A DNA stretch of 23,994 nucleotides, from positions 1-23,994 of the forward strand of contig CALMRL010000192.1 in the NCBI GenBank assembly GCA_937873345.1, given 5' to 3'. Source of the DNA: an uncultured Beijerinckiaceae bacterium. Its GTDB lineage: Bacteria; Pseudomonadota; Alphaproteobacteria; Rhizobiales; Beijerinckiaceae. The translations under genes and the position numbers were made by a program. This document shows positions 13,366 through 21,596 of this stretch, piece after piece. Positions within the stretch are counted from its first letter, which is position 1. The number at the start of each line of letters is the position of its first letter. A model generated the notes under the pieces. The model ran no database searches. It was not told where the DNA came from and worked only from the letters and a program-made list of their open reading frames with translations.

Positions 13366-15491
13366 CAGCTCGCCAGCTTGAAGATCACCACGGAGCGCCC
13401 GGTGACGTCGTAGTCCGCACCGAAGCCGAAATCTTCGCCGTCCGCCGCTTCGGGCTGGTTGGTGTCGATGAGGCGTGCCCACCTGGCGCCGCCGCTCACC
13501 TCCGGCAGCTTCACCCGCACCATGTCGTGGTAGGCGTTGAACTGCAGCAGCAGCGTCTGGTCGCTGCCGCGCCGGCGGATGCCGGTCGCCTGGGCGCGGC
13601 CGTCGAGCAGCACGCCGAGCGACAGGGCATGTCCGACGCCCCAGTCGTCGTCCCGCATCTCCGTGCCGTCCGAGCGCAGCCAGGTCACGTCCTTGACGTC
13701 GAGCTCCTCGTTGTAGTGTCCGGTGAGGAAGCGCTCGCGACGCAGGATGGGATGGTCCTGGCGCAGCTTCGCCAGCTTCCGGGTGAAGGCGAGCAGCTTG
13801 CGACCGCTCTCGTCGATGTCCCAGTTGACCCAGCTGATCTCGTTGTCCTGGCAATAGGCGTTGTTGTTGCCGTTCTGCGTGCGGCCGAACTCGTCGCCGG
13901 CCAGCAGCAGCGGAAGTCCCTGCGAGACGAAGAGCGTCGTCAGGATGTTGCGCTTCTGGCGCTCGCGCAGCGCAAGGATCGCGGGGTCGTCGGTCGGCCC
14001 TTCAACGCCGCAGTTCCAGGAGCGGTTGTGCGAATGGCCGTCGCGGTTGTCCTCGCCGTTCGCCGCATTGTGCTTGTGGTTGTAGGAGACGAGGTCGTTC
14101 AGCGTGTAGCCGTCGTGGGCGGTGACGAAGTTCACGCCGGCCCAGGCGCGGCGGCCGCGATGGTTGAAGATGTCGGCCGAGCCGGTCAGGCGCTTGGCAA
14201 GGTTCGGCAGCTCGTGCTGCTCGCCGACCCAGTAGGCGCGGACATTGTCGCGGAAGCGGTCGTTCCATTCCGACCAGCCCGGAGGGAAGCGCCCGACCTG
14301 GTAGCCGCCGGGACCGCAATCCCACGGTTCCGAGATCAGCTTGACCGAAGACAGGATGGGGTCCTGCCGGCAGGAGTCGAGGAACCCGCCGCCCTCGTCA
14401 AAGCCATAGTCCTCGCGGGCGAGAATGGTGCCGAGATCGAAGCGGAAGCCATCGACGTGCATGTCCTGCACCCAGTAGCGCAGGCTATCGGTGACCATCT
14501 GCAGCACGCGGGGATGGCTGAGGTTCAGCGTGTTCCCGGTGCCGGTGTCGTTGATGTAGTACCGCGGCCGGTCCTTCAGCAGCCGATAGTAGCTGGCATT
14601 GTCGATGCCCTTGAACGAGAAGGTCGGGCCCTTTTCGTTGCCCTCGGCAGTGTGGTTGTAGACGACGTCGAGGATCACCTCGAGCCCGTTGTCGTGGAAG
14701 TGGTTGACCATCTCCTTGAACTCGGAGAAGGCGAAGTCGTAGACGCTGGCGAAACGGCGGTCGGGGGCGAAGAAGCCCAGCGTGTTGTAGCCCCAGTAGT
14801 TCGTCAGGTCCTTGCGCAGCAGGTGGTCGTCGTTGATGAACATGTGGATCGGCATCAGCTCGACGGCGGTGACGCCGATCGACTTGATGTGACGGATCAC
14901 CTCCGGCTGGATCAACCCGCGGAAGGTGCCGCGCAGGCGCTCCGGCACCCCCATGTGCTGCTTGGTGAAGCCGCGCACGTGCAGCTCGTAGATCAGCGAA
15001 TGGTCGTATGGCGTGAAGGGCTTGCGGTCGGCGCCCCAGGTGAAGGCGGGGTCGATGACGCGCGCCTTCGGCATGTACATCGCGCTGTCGCGCGTATCGA
15101 AGGTCAGGTCGTCGCCCGCCTCCATCTCGTAGCCGAACACGGACGGATGCCAGCGCAGCTGCCCCTCGATCGCCTTGGCATACGGGTCGAGCACCAGCTT
15201 GTTGGGGTTGAAGCGGTGGCCGGCCTCGGGCTCGTAGGGGCCATAGACGCGATAGGCGTAGATGGTACCGGGCCGGGCCTCGGGCAGGTAGCCGTGCCAG
15301 ACCTCGTCGGTGAACTCCGGCAGTTCGACGCGCTCCACCTCCTTCTCGCTGAAGTGGTTGAACAGGCAGAGTTCGACCTTGGTGGCATTGGCCGAGAACA
15401 GGGCGAAGTTGACGCCGCGCCCGTCCCAGGTCGCACCGAGCGGATAGGGCCGCCCCTCGCTGACACGGCTTTTCTGCTGCGCTGCCGACAC
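13365..15491 (-). CDS. glgX: Glycogen debranching enzyme GlgX
   Basis: Glycoside hydrolase family 13 isoamylase-type enzyme, 708 residues, that hydrolyses alpha-1,6 branches of limit dextrins. An N-terminal CBM48-like domain (YPLGATWDGRGVNFALFSAN) precedes the TIM barrel. The four conserved regions are present: DVVYNH (275-280), GFRFDLG with nucleophile Asp352, ISEPWD with acid/base Glu388, and VTAHDG with Asp460. The C-terminal beta domain ends at 13365. The start is a GTG at 15491 with GGGGAG about 9 nt upstream. No other glycogen gene (glgA, B, C, P) is present. Downstream it is coupled to a methyltransferase gene and to mobB. The 139 bp upstream contain no gene or clear promoter. Confidence 0.96.
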   Translation of the reverse strand: MSAAQQKSRVSEGRPYPLGATWDGRGVNFALFSANATKVELCLFNHFSEKEVERVELPEFTDEVWHGYLPEARPGTIYAYRVYGPYEPEAGHRFNPNKLVLDPYAKAIEGQLRWHPSVFGYEMEAGDDLTFDTRDSAMYMPKARVIDPAFTWGADRKPFTPYDHSLIYELHVRGFTKQHMGVPERLRGTFRGLIQPEVIRHIKSIGVTAVELMPIHMFINDDHLLRKDLTNYWGYNTLGFFAPDRRFASVYDFAFSEFKEMVNHFHDNGLEVILDVVYNHTAEGNEKGPTFSFKGIDNASYYRLLKDRPRYYINDTGTGNTLNLSHPRVLQMVTDSLRYWVQDMHVDGFRFDLGTILAREDYGFDEGGGFLDSCRQDPILSSVKLISEPWDCGPGGYQVGRFPPGWSEWNDRFRDNVRAYWVGEQHELPNLAKRLTGSADIFNHRGRRAWAGVNFVTAHDGYTLNDLVSYNHKHNAANGEDNRDGHSHNRSWNCGVEGPTDDPAILALRERQKRNILTTLFVSQGLPLLLAGDEFGRTQNGNNNAYCQDNEISWVNWDIDESGRKLLAFTRKLAKLRQDHPILRRERFLTGHYNEELDVKDVTWLRSDGTEMRDDDWGVGHALSLGVLLDGRAQATGIRRRGSDQTLLLQFNAYHDMVRVKLPEVSGGARWARLIDTNQPEAADGEDFGFGADYDVTGRSVVIFKLAS

Positions 15492-15630
15492 CCGTCCGTC
15501 TCCCCGCCCCGTAGGTCTTGAGCAACACGGGGTTTACCACCATCGTTCCAGCTTGCGGGAGCGACCGGACCTCTCGGGCCGGCGATCGGTCGATGGAAGC
15601 CGAGCACGTGATCTTAAAGACGCAGGCCGC

Positions 15631-16632
15631 TCAGAGCCGCAAGCCCTGGCCGGCGGCAAGCGCCCGCAGGTCGGCCTGGGGGCGGGCACCGATGTGCTGG
15701 ATGACCTCGGCCGCGGCGAGGCTGCCGAGGCGGGCGCAGTGGCCGGGGTCGAGGCCGCGCACCAGGCCCGTGACGCAGCCGGCGGCGAACAGGTCGCCGG
15801 CGCTGTTCGTGTCCACCACTCGCTCGACCGGCGCCGCCGGCACGGCGATCGGTTCGCCGCCGGCAAGCACGAGGCAGCCCTTCTCCGAGCGGGTCACGGC
15901 GGCGAGCACGCCCTCGGCGCCGAGCGCGGCGACCGCGCGATCGACATCGCTTTCGCGGTACAGGCTGAGAAGCTCCGCCTCGTTGCTGAACAGGATGTCG
16001 ACGTCGCGGTGCCGGATCAACTGGAGGAACTCGTCGCGATAGCGGTCGACGCAGAAGGCGTCGGAGAGCGACAGCGCGACGCGGCGGCCAGCGGCATGGG
16101 CGAGGCGCGCCGCCTTGAGGAAGGCTGCCTTGGCGGCCGGCGGGTCCCACAGGTAACCTTCGAGGTAGACGATCTCGGACGCCTCCACCGTGGCGGCATC
16201 GATGTCGTCCTCCGACAGATCCTGGCAGGCGCCGAGATAGGTGTTCATCGTGCGCTGCCCGTCCGGCGTCACCAGGATGAAGCAGCGCGCGGTGGAGGGA
16301 CCGGAGGTCGCGTGCGGCGTCGGAAAGTCGACCCCGGCGCGACGGATGTCGTCGGTGAACAGCGTGCCGAGCGTGTCGTCCTTGACGCGACCGACGAAGG
16401 AGGCGGAGCAGCCGAGGCGGGCGGCGCCGATCACGGTGTTGGCGGCCGATCCGCCAGAGACGGTGGCGGTGTCGCCCATCTCGGCGAGCAGCGCCTCGGC
16501 CGGCGCCTCGGCGATCAGCGTCATCGTGCCCTTGCTCATGCCGTGACCGGCGACGAAGCTGTCCGGCACCTGCGAGATGACGTCGATGATGGCGTTGCCA
16601 AGGCCGAGGATGTCGTAGCGTGATGCGGCCAT
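15631..16632 (-). CDS. PfkB-family carbohydrate kinase, adenosine-kinase-like
   Basis: Ribokinase-fold kinase, 333 residues, closest in pattern to alphaproteobacterial proteins annotated as adenosine kinase. The N-terminal substrate region has YDILGLGNAIIDVI and the Gly-Gly switch is VSGGSAANTVIGAARLG. The C-terminal PfkB signature is present as VVDTNSAGDLFAAGC (271-286), with the catalytic base Asp280. The canonical anion-hole sequence GAGD is SAGD here (Ser277 replaces Gly), an unusual change. Substrate could be adenosine or a sugar. AGGGG lies 6 nt before the ATG. A TTGACC/GATAGG pair sits just upstream, so it is probably transcribed from its own promoter. Confidence 0.88.
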   Translation of the reverse strand: MAASRYDILGLGNAIIDVISQVPDSFVAGHGMSKGTMTLIAEAPAEALLAEMGDTATVSGGSAANTVIGAARLGCSASFVGRVKDDTLGTLFTDDIRRAGVDFPTPHATSGPSTARCFILVTPDGQRTMNTYLGACQDLSEDDIDAATVEASEIVYLEGYLWDPPAAKAAFLKAARLAHAAGRRVALSLSDAFCVDRYRDEFLQLIRHRDVDILFSNEAELLSLYRESDVDRAVAALGAEGVLAAVTRSEKGCLVLAGGEPIAVPAAPVERVVDTNSAGDLFAAGCVTGLVRGLDPGHCARLGSLAAAEVIQHIGARPQADLRALAAGQGLRL

Positions 16633-16656
16633 GGGGCGCCCCTATCGATCGGGGGG

Positions 16657-16686
16657 CCTATCGCATCAAGCTCTCGCGGCGGTCAA
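16657..16686 (-). promoter_or_regulatory. Putative sigma-70 promoter of the adenosine-kinase-like gene
   Basis: On the minus strand TTGACC (16686-16681) and GATAGG (16662-16657) are separated by 18 nt, about 25 nt before the ATG at 16632. The -35 box is good, the -10 box weak. Position and orientation are right. Confidence 0.4.
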
Positions 16687-16729
16687 TGGCCGCGGCGGAG
16701 GCGACGGGTGGTGGCGGACCGCAGCCGTC

Positions 16730-16873
16730 CTAGCGGTCGGGACGGTCCCCGCGGCGCTTCACGCGCGCGAGCACTAGCGCCCGGCGGCTGCGAGCCTCGC
16801 TGCCGGCCGCGGCAGCGAGGACGGCGGTCAGGGCGGCGAAGGCGAAGATCAGAACAAGAGCGAACAGGTGCAT
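16730..16873 (-). CDS. Small single-span membrane protein (47 aa), unknown function
   Basis: A 47-codon frame starting ATG at 16873 and ending TAG at 16730. Residues 3-23 form one very hydrophobic helix (LFALVLIFAFAALTAVLAAAA), and the rest is a short tail with nine Arg and one Lys (GSEARSRRALVLARVKRRGD), so an N-out or signal-anchor membrane peptide with a basic cytosolic tail is likely. AGGA lies 8 nt before the ATG, a good ribosome site. The gene is preceded by a perfect GGAAC-N16-CGTT element, the EcfG-type stress promoter of alphaproteobacteria. Short length means such a gene is easily missed by gene callers. No homologous family comes to mind. Confidence 0.6.
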   Translation of the reverse strand: MHLFALVLIFAFAALTAVLAAAAGSEARSRRALVLARVKRRGDRPDR

Positions 16874-16924
16874 CTTGGAATTCCTGGACCGGGTCGACTT
16901 CTTAACAAAGCAACTGAAATGCCG

Positions 16925-16949
16925 AACGTCGGCTCGAAAGCACGGTTCC
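16925..16949 (-). promoter_or_regulatory. EcfG (general stress response sigma factor) type promoter
   Basis: On the minus strand GGAAC (16949-16945) is followed after exactly 16 nt by CGTT (16928-16925). GGAAC-N16/17-CGTT is the known consensus for EcfG/RpoE2 promoters in alphaproteobacteria. It begins 5 bp after the cysK stop codon and would start transcription about 40 nt before the ATG of the 47-aa membrane peptide. Confidence 0.65.
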
Positions 16950-16954
16950 CGCCG

Positions 16955-17989
<1,035 letters not shown>

Positions 17990-18212
17990 GGTGCAGCACT
18001 CCTCGGTATCAGGGCGTCGACATCGGGACTTCGGCGGCTCTGGCCTTGCGGCGGCCGGCATGCTCAGCCTGCCGCCGCGCGGGCGACCCGGCAAGCGGGA
18101 CGATCGCCGGACCCTTCCCGCGCGCACCGGTCCTCGTCGCCGGTGCTGGTCTTCGCACTCGATGTCGGCGTCCGGCGGCGAAGCGCAAGAGCGGCCGATC
18201 GGTGCGGTGCCG

Positions 18213-18659
18213 CTACTTGGCGACCAGCACCTGCCCCCTGATCTCGCCGCCCTTGTTCGCCGCCGTGTGGATGTTGAAGTAGGTCATCCCCTCGGTAAGG
18301 TTGCGCGCCTGCTCCGTGGTCAGCGTCGCCTCACCCTTGATTGGGCTCGCCAGCGCACCCTTCACGGGGATTTCCACGCCGGCGTTTTTGCCGACCGGGG
18401 CGGGCGCGTGGAGATGCGCCGCCACGGCCGGTCCCGTCAGATCGGCGTAGGTGACGTCGTAGGTGAGCTTGCGGCTGGCGGGATCGAAGGTGCCGGTCAG
18501 TTCGCCCTTGCCCTTGGAGGTGTTCGGCGGCACCTCGGCGTTGGCGGCGAGCTGCGCCTGGATCTTCAGAGGATCGGCCGAGGCCGCGCTGGCGGCGAGC
18601 ATCAGGCCGGCAGCGAGCGCGGCAGGCCAGGCCGTGCGGATGGAGGCATTGCGGATCAT
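18213..18659 (-). CDS. Exported CHRD-domain protein
   Basis: A 148-residue protein with a Sec signal peptide (about residues 1-28, ending ASA-DP) followed by one CHRD domain: a QLAANAEVPPN start, GTFDPASRKLTYDVTYADLTGP, AAHLHAPAPVGKNAGVEIPV and the ending TYFNIHTAANKGGEIRGQV, which are the hallmark blocks of PF07452. The domain is also found in chordin; its bacterial role is unknown, with periplasmic or surface location expected. AAGGAG lies 6 nt before the ATG, so the start is secure. It is divergent from ubiE, and cysK lies downstream on the same strand. Confidence 0.93.
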   Translation of the reverse strand: MIRNASIRTAWPAALAAGLMLAASAASADPLKIQAQLAANAEVPPNTSKGKGELTGTFDPASRKLTYDVTYADLTGPAVAAHLHAPAPVGKNAGVEIPVKGALASPIKGEATLTTEQARNLTEGMTYFNIHTAANKGGEIRGQVLVAK

Positions 18660-18866
18660 GGTCGCTCCTTGGACGGGTGGTGATCGGGTTGCGGTGGCTC
18701 CCAACAGGGGAGATCGGCCGGCGCGGCGCCGCGTCAACGGTCCGATCGGCGACGGGGCGGAGGTCGTTGCGACGCAGGCGGGCCTGCCCGTCGCATAGCC
18801 ACGCCGGGCGGCAGCGGCTATAAGGCCGGCGAAAACAGCCCGCCCCGCGGGTCCTGCCGAGCCCCG

Positions 18867-19649
18867 ATGACCCGTTCCCAGACCCGCAGCGCCGCTCACG
18901 CCGGCGAAGACACCCACTTCGGCTTCGACACGGTGCGCCTCGACGAGAAGCAGGCGCGGGTGGATGCCGTGTTCCATCGCGTTGCCGGGCGCTACGACCT
19001 GATGAACGACCTGATGTCGGCCGGCCTGCACCGCGCCTGGAAGGACCGCCTCGTCGCCGCGGTCAACCCGCCGAAGCGAAGCCCCTCCCGCCATCTCGAC
19101 GTCGCCGGCGGCACGGCCGACGTCGCCTTCCGCATCCTGCGCGCCGGCTCCCCCTCCACCGCCGTCACCGTGCTCGACATCAACCCCGACATGCTGGAGG
19201 TCGGCCGCGAGCGCGCCGAGGCGAAGGGGATGGCCGGCCGTCTCTCCTTCGTCGAGGGCAACGCCGAGGATCTGCCCTTCGAGGACGGGCGCTTCGACGG
19301 CTACACGATCGCCTTCGGCATCCGCAACGTGCCGCGCATCGAGGCGGCGCTGCGCGAGGCCCATCGCGTGCTGAAGCGCGGCGGGCACTTCCTCTGCCTG
19401 GAGTTCTCCCAGGTCGACCTGCTCCTGCTGCGGCAGCTCTACGACGCCTACTCCTTCAACGTCATCCCGCAGCTCGGCCGGATGGTGGCGGGCGACGCCG
19501 ACTCCTACCGCTACCTCGTCGAGTCGATCCGCCGCTTTCCCGGGCCGGAAGACTTCGCGGCGATGATCGGCGCGGCCGGCTTCGGGCGCACCGGTTTCAC
19601 GCGCCTCACCGGCGGCATCGTCGCCATCCATTCCGGCTGGAAGCTGTGA
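18867..19649 (+). CDS. ubiE: Ubiquinone/menaquinone C-methyltransferase UbiE
   Basis: SAM-dependent methyltransferase of 260 residues that methylates the benzoquinol ring in ubiquinone synthesis. It keeps FGFDTVRLDEKQARVDAVF, the UbiE signature block VAGRYDLMNDLMSAGLHRAWK, motif I HLDVAGGTADVAF, GNAEDLPFEDGRFDGYTIAFGIRN, which is diagnostic for the family, and FLCLEFSQV. It ends TGGIVAIHSGWKL as most family members do. The ribosome site is weak. It is the first gene of a plus-strand run, with ubiB 43 bp downstream, the usual pairing in Hyphomicrobiales. The neighbouring mutM gene often seen upstream of ubiE in this order is replaced by the CHRD gene. Confidence 0.96.
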   Translation: MTRSQTRSAAHAGEDTHFGFDTVRLDEKQARVDAVFHRVAGRYDLMNDLMSAGLHRAWKDRLVAAVNPPKRSPSRHLDVAGGTADVAFRILRAGSPSTAVTVLDINPDMLEVGRERAEAKGMAGRLSFVEGNAEDLPFEDGRFDGYTIAFGIRNVPRIEAALREAHRVLKRGGHFLCLEFSQVDLLLLRQLYDAYSFNVIPQLGRMVAGDADSYRYLVESIRRFPGPEDFAAMIGAAGFGRTGFTRLTGGIVAIHSGWKL

Positions 19650-19692
19650 GCGGCCGGGAGCGCGGTCCCAGGGGCGCTCGCAAGGGCGCCCC

Positions 19693-21258
19693 GTGATCCT
19701 CTCACTCGGCTCCCTGTTCCGGCTCGGGCGCGCCGGCTTCACCCTGGCCCGCGCCGGCGTGTTCGCCGACGTGGACCCAATTAACTTGCCGCCCAACGCT
19801 CGGCTGCCGCTGGCCATGGCGAAGATGATCGCGCGCAAGCAGACGGGGCCGGCGCTCGACGCGCTGCCCGGGGCGATCGGCCGGCTCGGTCCCTCCTACG
19901 TCAAGCTCGGCCAGTTCCTGGCGACGCGGCCCGACCTCGTCGGACCGGCGGTGGTGCGCCAGCTCGAGCGCCTGCAGGACCGAATGCAGCCGTTCGGCCG
20001 CGACGTCGCGATCGCGCAGATCGAGCGCACCTTCGCCGCCAAGCTCGACACGCTGTTCGTGTCCTTCTCCGAGCCGGTCGCGGCCGCCTCGATCGCCCAG
20101 GTGCACAGGGCACGCATCCGCGATGCGCTCGGCGAGCGCGAGGTCGCTGTGAAGGTGCGCCGCCCCGGCATCGATCGCCAGCTCGCCCGCGACCTCGCCG
20201 ACATGAAGGCGGCGGCGACGTTCATCGCCGAGAATTTCCCCGAGTCGCGGCGCCTCAAGCCCGAGGGCGTGGTCGACACGCTGGCCCGCTCGCTGCGGAT
20301 GGAGACCGACTTCCGGCTGGAGGCGGCGGCGGCGTCCGAATTCGCCGACAACGTCGCCGGCGAGAGCGATTTCCGTATCCCCGCGATCGACTGGGACCGC
20401 ACCGCGGCCGAGGTGCTGACGCTGGAATGGGTCGACGGCACCAAGCTCGGCGACGTCGCCGGGCTGCGCGCCCGCGGCCTCGACCTGCCGAAGATCGGCG
20501 CCACGGTGATCCAGTCGTTCCTGCGCCATGCGATGCGCGACGGTTTCTTCCACGCCGACATGCACCAGGGCAACCTGTTCGTCGACCGCGACGGGCGGCT
20601 CACCGCGGTCGACTTCGGCATCATGGGTCGGCTCGGGCGCAACGAGCGGCGCTTCCTCGCCGAGATCCTCTACGGCTTCATCACCCGCGACTACCGCCGG
20701 GTGGCGGAGGTGCATTTCGAGGCCGGTTACGTCCCTCCCTCGCATGCCGTCGACGACTTCGCCCAGGCGATCCGCGCCATCGGCGAGCCGATCCACGCGC
20801 GCACCGCCGACCAGATCTCGATGGCGCGCCTCCTCACCCTGCTGTTCGAGATCACCGGCCTATTCAACATGCAGACTCGCACCGAGCTGGTGCTTCTGCA
20901 GAAGACCATGGTGGTGGTGGAAGGCGTCGCCCGTTCGCTCGATCCGCGCCTCGACATGTGGTCGACCGCCGAGCCGGTGGTGCGCACCTGGATCGAGGGC
21001 AATCTCGGGCCGCTCGGTCGGCTGGGAGACATTGGGGCCGGCATCGGCACGTTGGCGAAGTTCGCCGGCGGCCTGCCGCAGGCGCTGCTGCGCGCCGAGC
21101 GCACCGTGTCGAAGCTCGAAGACGCGCTCGATGGCGGCATCGGGCTGTCCGATGACGCCTTGCGCTCCTTCGGCATGATGCAGACGCGGGCGCAGCGCAC
21201 CACCAGCTACGCGCTGTGGGCGCTGGTGATCGTCATGGTGTACTATATCCTGCGCTAA
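19693..21258 (+). CDS. ubiB: UbiB (ABC1/ADCK-type atypical kinase) for ubiquinone synthesis
   Basis: Membrane-associated atypical kinase/ATPase of 521 residues that supports the ubiquinone biosynthesis complex. Landmarks: the KxGQ motif in YVKLGQFLATRPDLVG (71-74), the Ala-rich loop AAASIAQVH (130-138), the nucleotide-binding Lys154 in VAVK, the HADMHQGN catalytic segment (287-294) and DFG (307-309). The C-terminus has a hydrophobic segment, SYALWALVIVMVYYILR, as membrane anchor. The start is a GTG at 19693 with AAGGG about 8 nt upstream; no earlier conserved sequence exists. It lies between ubiE and the DUF1640-type gene (18 bp gap), all in the same direction. Confidence 0.95.
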   Translation: MILSLGSLFRLGRAGFTLARAGVFADVDPINLPPNARLPLAMAKMIARKQTGPALDALPGAIGRLGPSYVKLGQFLATRPDLVGPAVVRQLERLQDRMQPFGRDVAIAQIERTFAAKLDTLFVSFSEPVAAASIAQVHRARIRDALGEREVAVKVRRPGIDRQLARDLADMKAAATFIAENFPESRRLKPEGVVDTLARSLRMETDFRLEAAAASEFADNVAGESDFRIPAIDWDRTAAEVLTLEWVDGTKLGDVAGLRARGLDLPKIGATVIQSFLRHAMRDGFFHADMHQGNLFVDRDGRLTAVDFGIMGRLGRNERRFLAEILYGFITRDYRRVAEVHFEAGYVPPSHAVDDFAQAIRAIGEPIHARTADQISMARLLTLLFEITGLFNMQTRTELVLLQKTMVVVEGVARSLDPRLDMWSTAEPVVRTWIEGNLGPLGRLGDIGAGIGTLAKFAGGLPQALLRAERTVSKLEDALDGGIGLSDDALRSFGMMQTRAQRTTSYALWALVIVMVYYILR

Positions 21259-21276
21259 CGCTTCCCGAGGCCCGTC

Positions 21277-21591
21277 ATGGCCGCCGTGCTGTTCGATACG
21301 CTGAAGTTCGTCCGCGAGTTGCGCCCCTCCTTCTCGCAGGAGCAGGCGGAGGCGCTGGCCACCGCCGTGGCCGGCAGCGCGCAGGATACGATCGCGACCA
21401 AGGCCGACATCGCCTCGCTGCGGGCGGAGATGATCGAGATCAAAGGCGAGCTGAAAGGCGACATCGCGGCGCTGAAGAGTGATCTGGCGATGTTGAAGAT
21501 CGACCTCGTGCGCTGGATCGTGACCGCCATCGCCTTCAACTTCGTCGCGACGGCCGGCTTCATCATCACGGCGTTGCGCATCTTCCGATAG
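21277..21591 (+). CDS. DUF1640/CCDC90-like coiled-coil membrane protein
   Basis: A 104-residue protein. It opens with FDTLKFVRELRPSFSQEQAEALA, then a long amphipathic coiled coil (about 35-75) with repeated I/L-heptads and alternating Lys/Glu: ATKADIASLRAEMIEIKGEL and GDIAALKSDLAMLKIDL. It ends in a single membrane helix (WIVTAIAFNFVATAGFIITAL). This is the architecture of DUF1640/CCDC90 proteins, to which mitochondrial MCUR1 belongs. Bacterial members are of unknown role. GAGG lies 6 nt before the ATG. It sits in the middle of the ubiE-ubiB-coaBC-dut run with 18 bp and 5 bp gaps, so it is surely cotranscribed. Confidence 0.8.
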   Translation: MAAVLFDTLKFVRELRPSFSQEQAEALATAVAGSAQDTIATKADIASLRAEMIEIKGELKGDIAALKSDLAMLKIDLVRWIVTAIAFNFVATAGFIITALRIFR

Positions 21592-21596
21592 ACGAG

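Noticed and set aside
13527..15521. Long open frame on the plus strand opposite glgX
   Set aside because: Shadow frame; all conserved GH13 motifs are on the minus strand.
17990..18212. Possible sulfur-responsive riboswitch (SAM-II type) before cysK
   Set aside because: The region has a GC-rich hairpin, but I cannot match it to the conserved core of SAM-II or another known riboswitch.
18819..18824. TATAAG upstream of ubiE as a -10 box
   Set aside because: Position suits ubiE, but no -35 element is found at the right distance.
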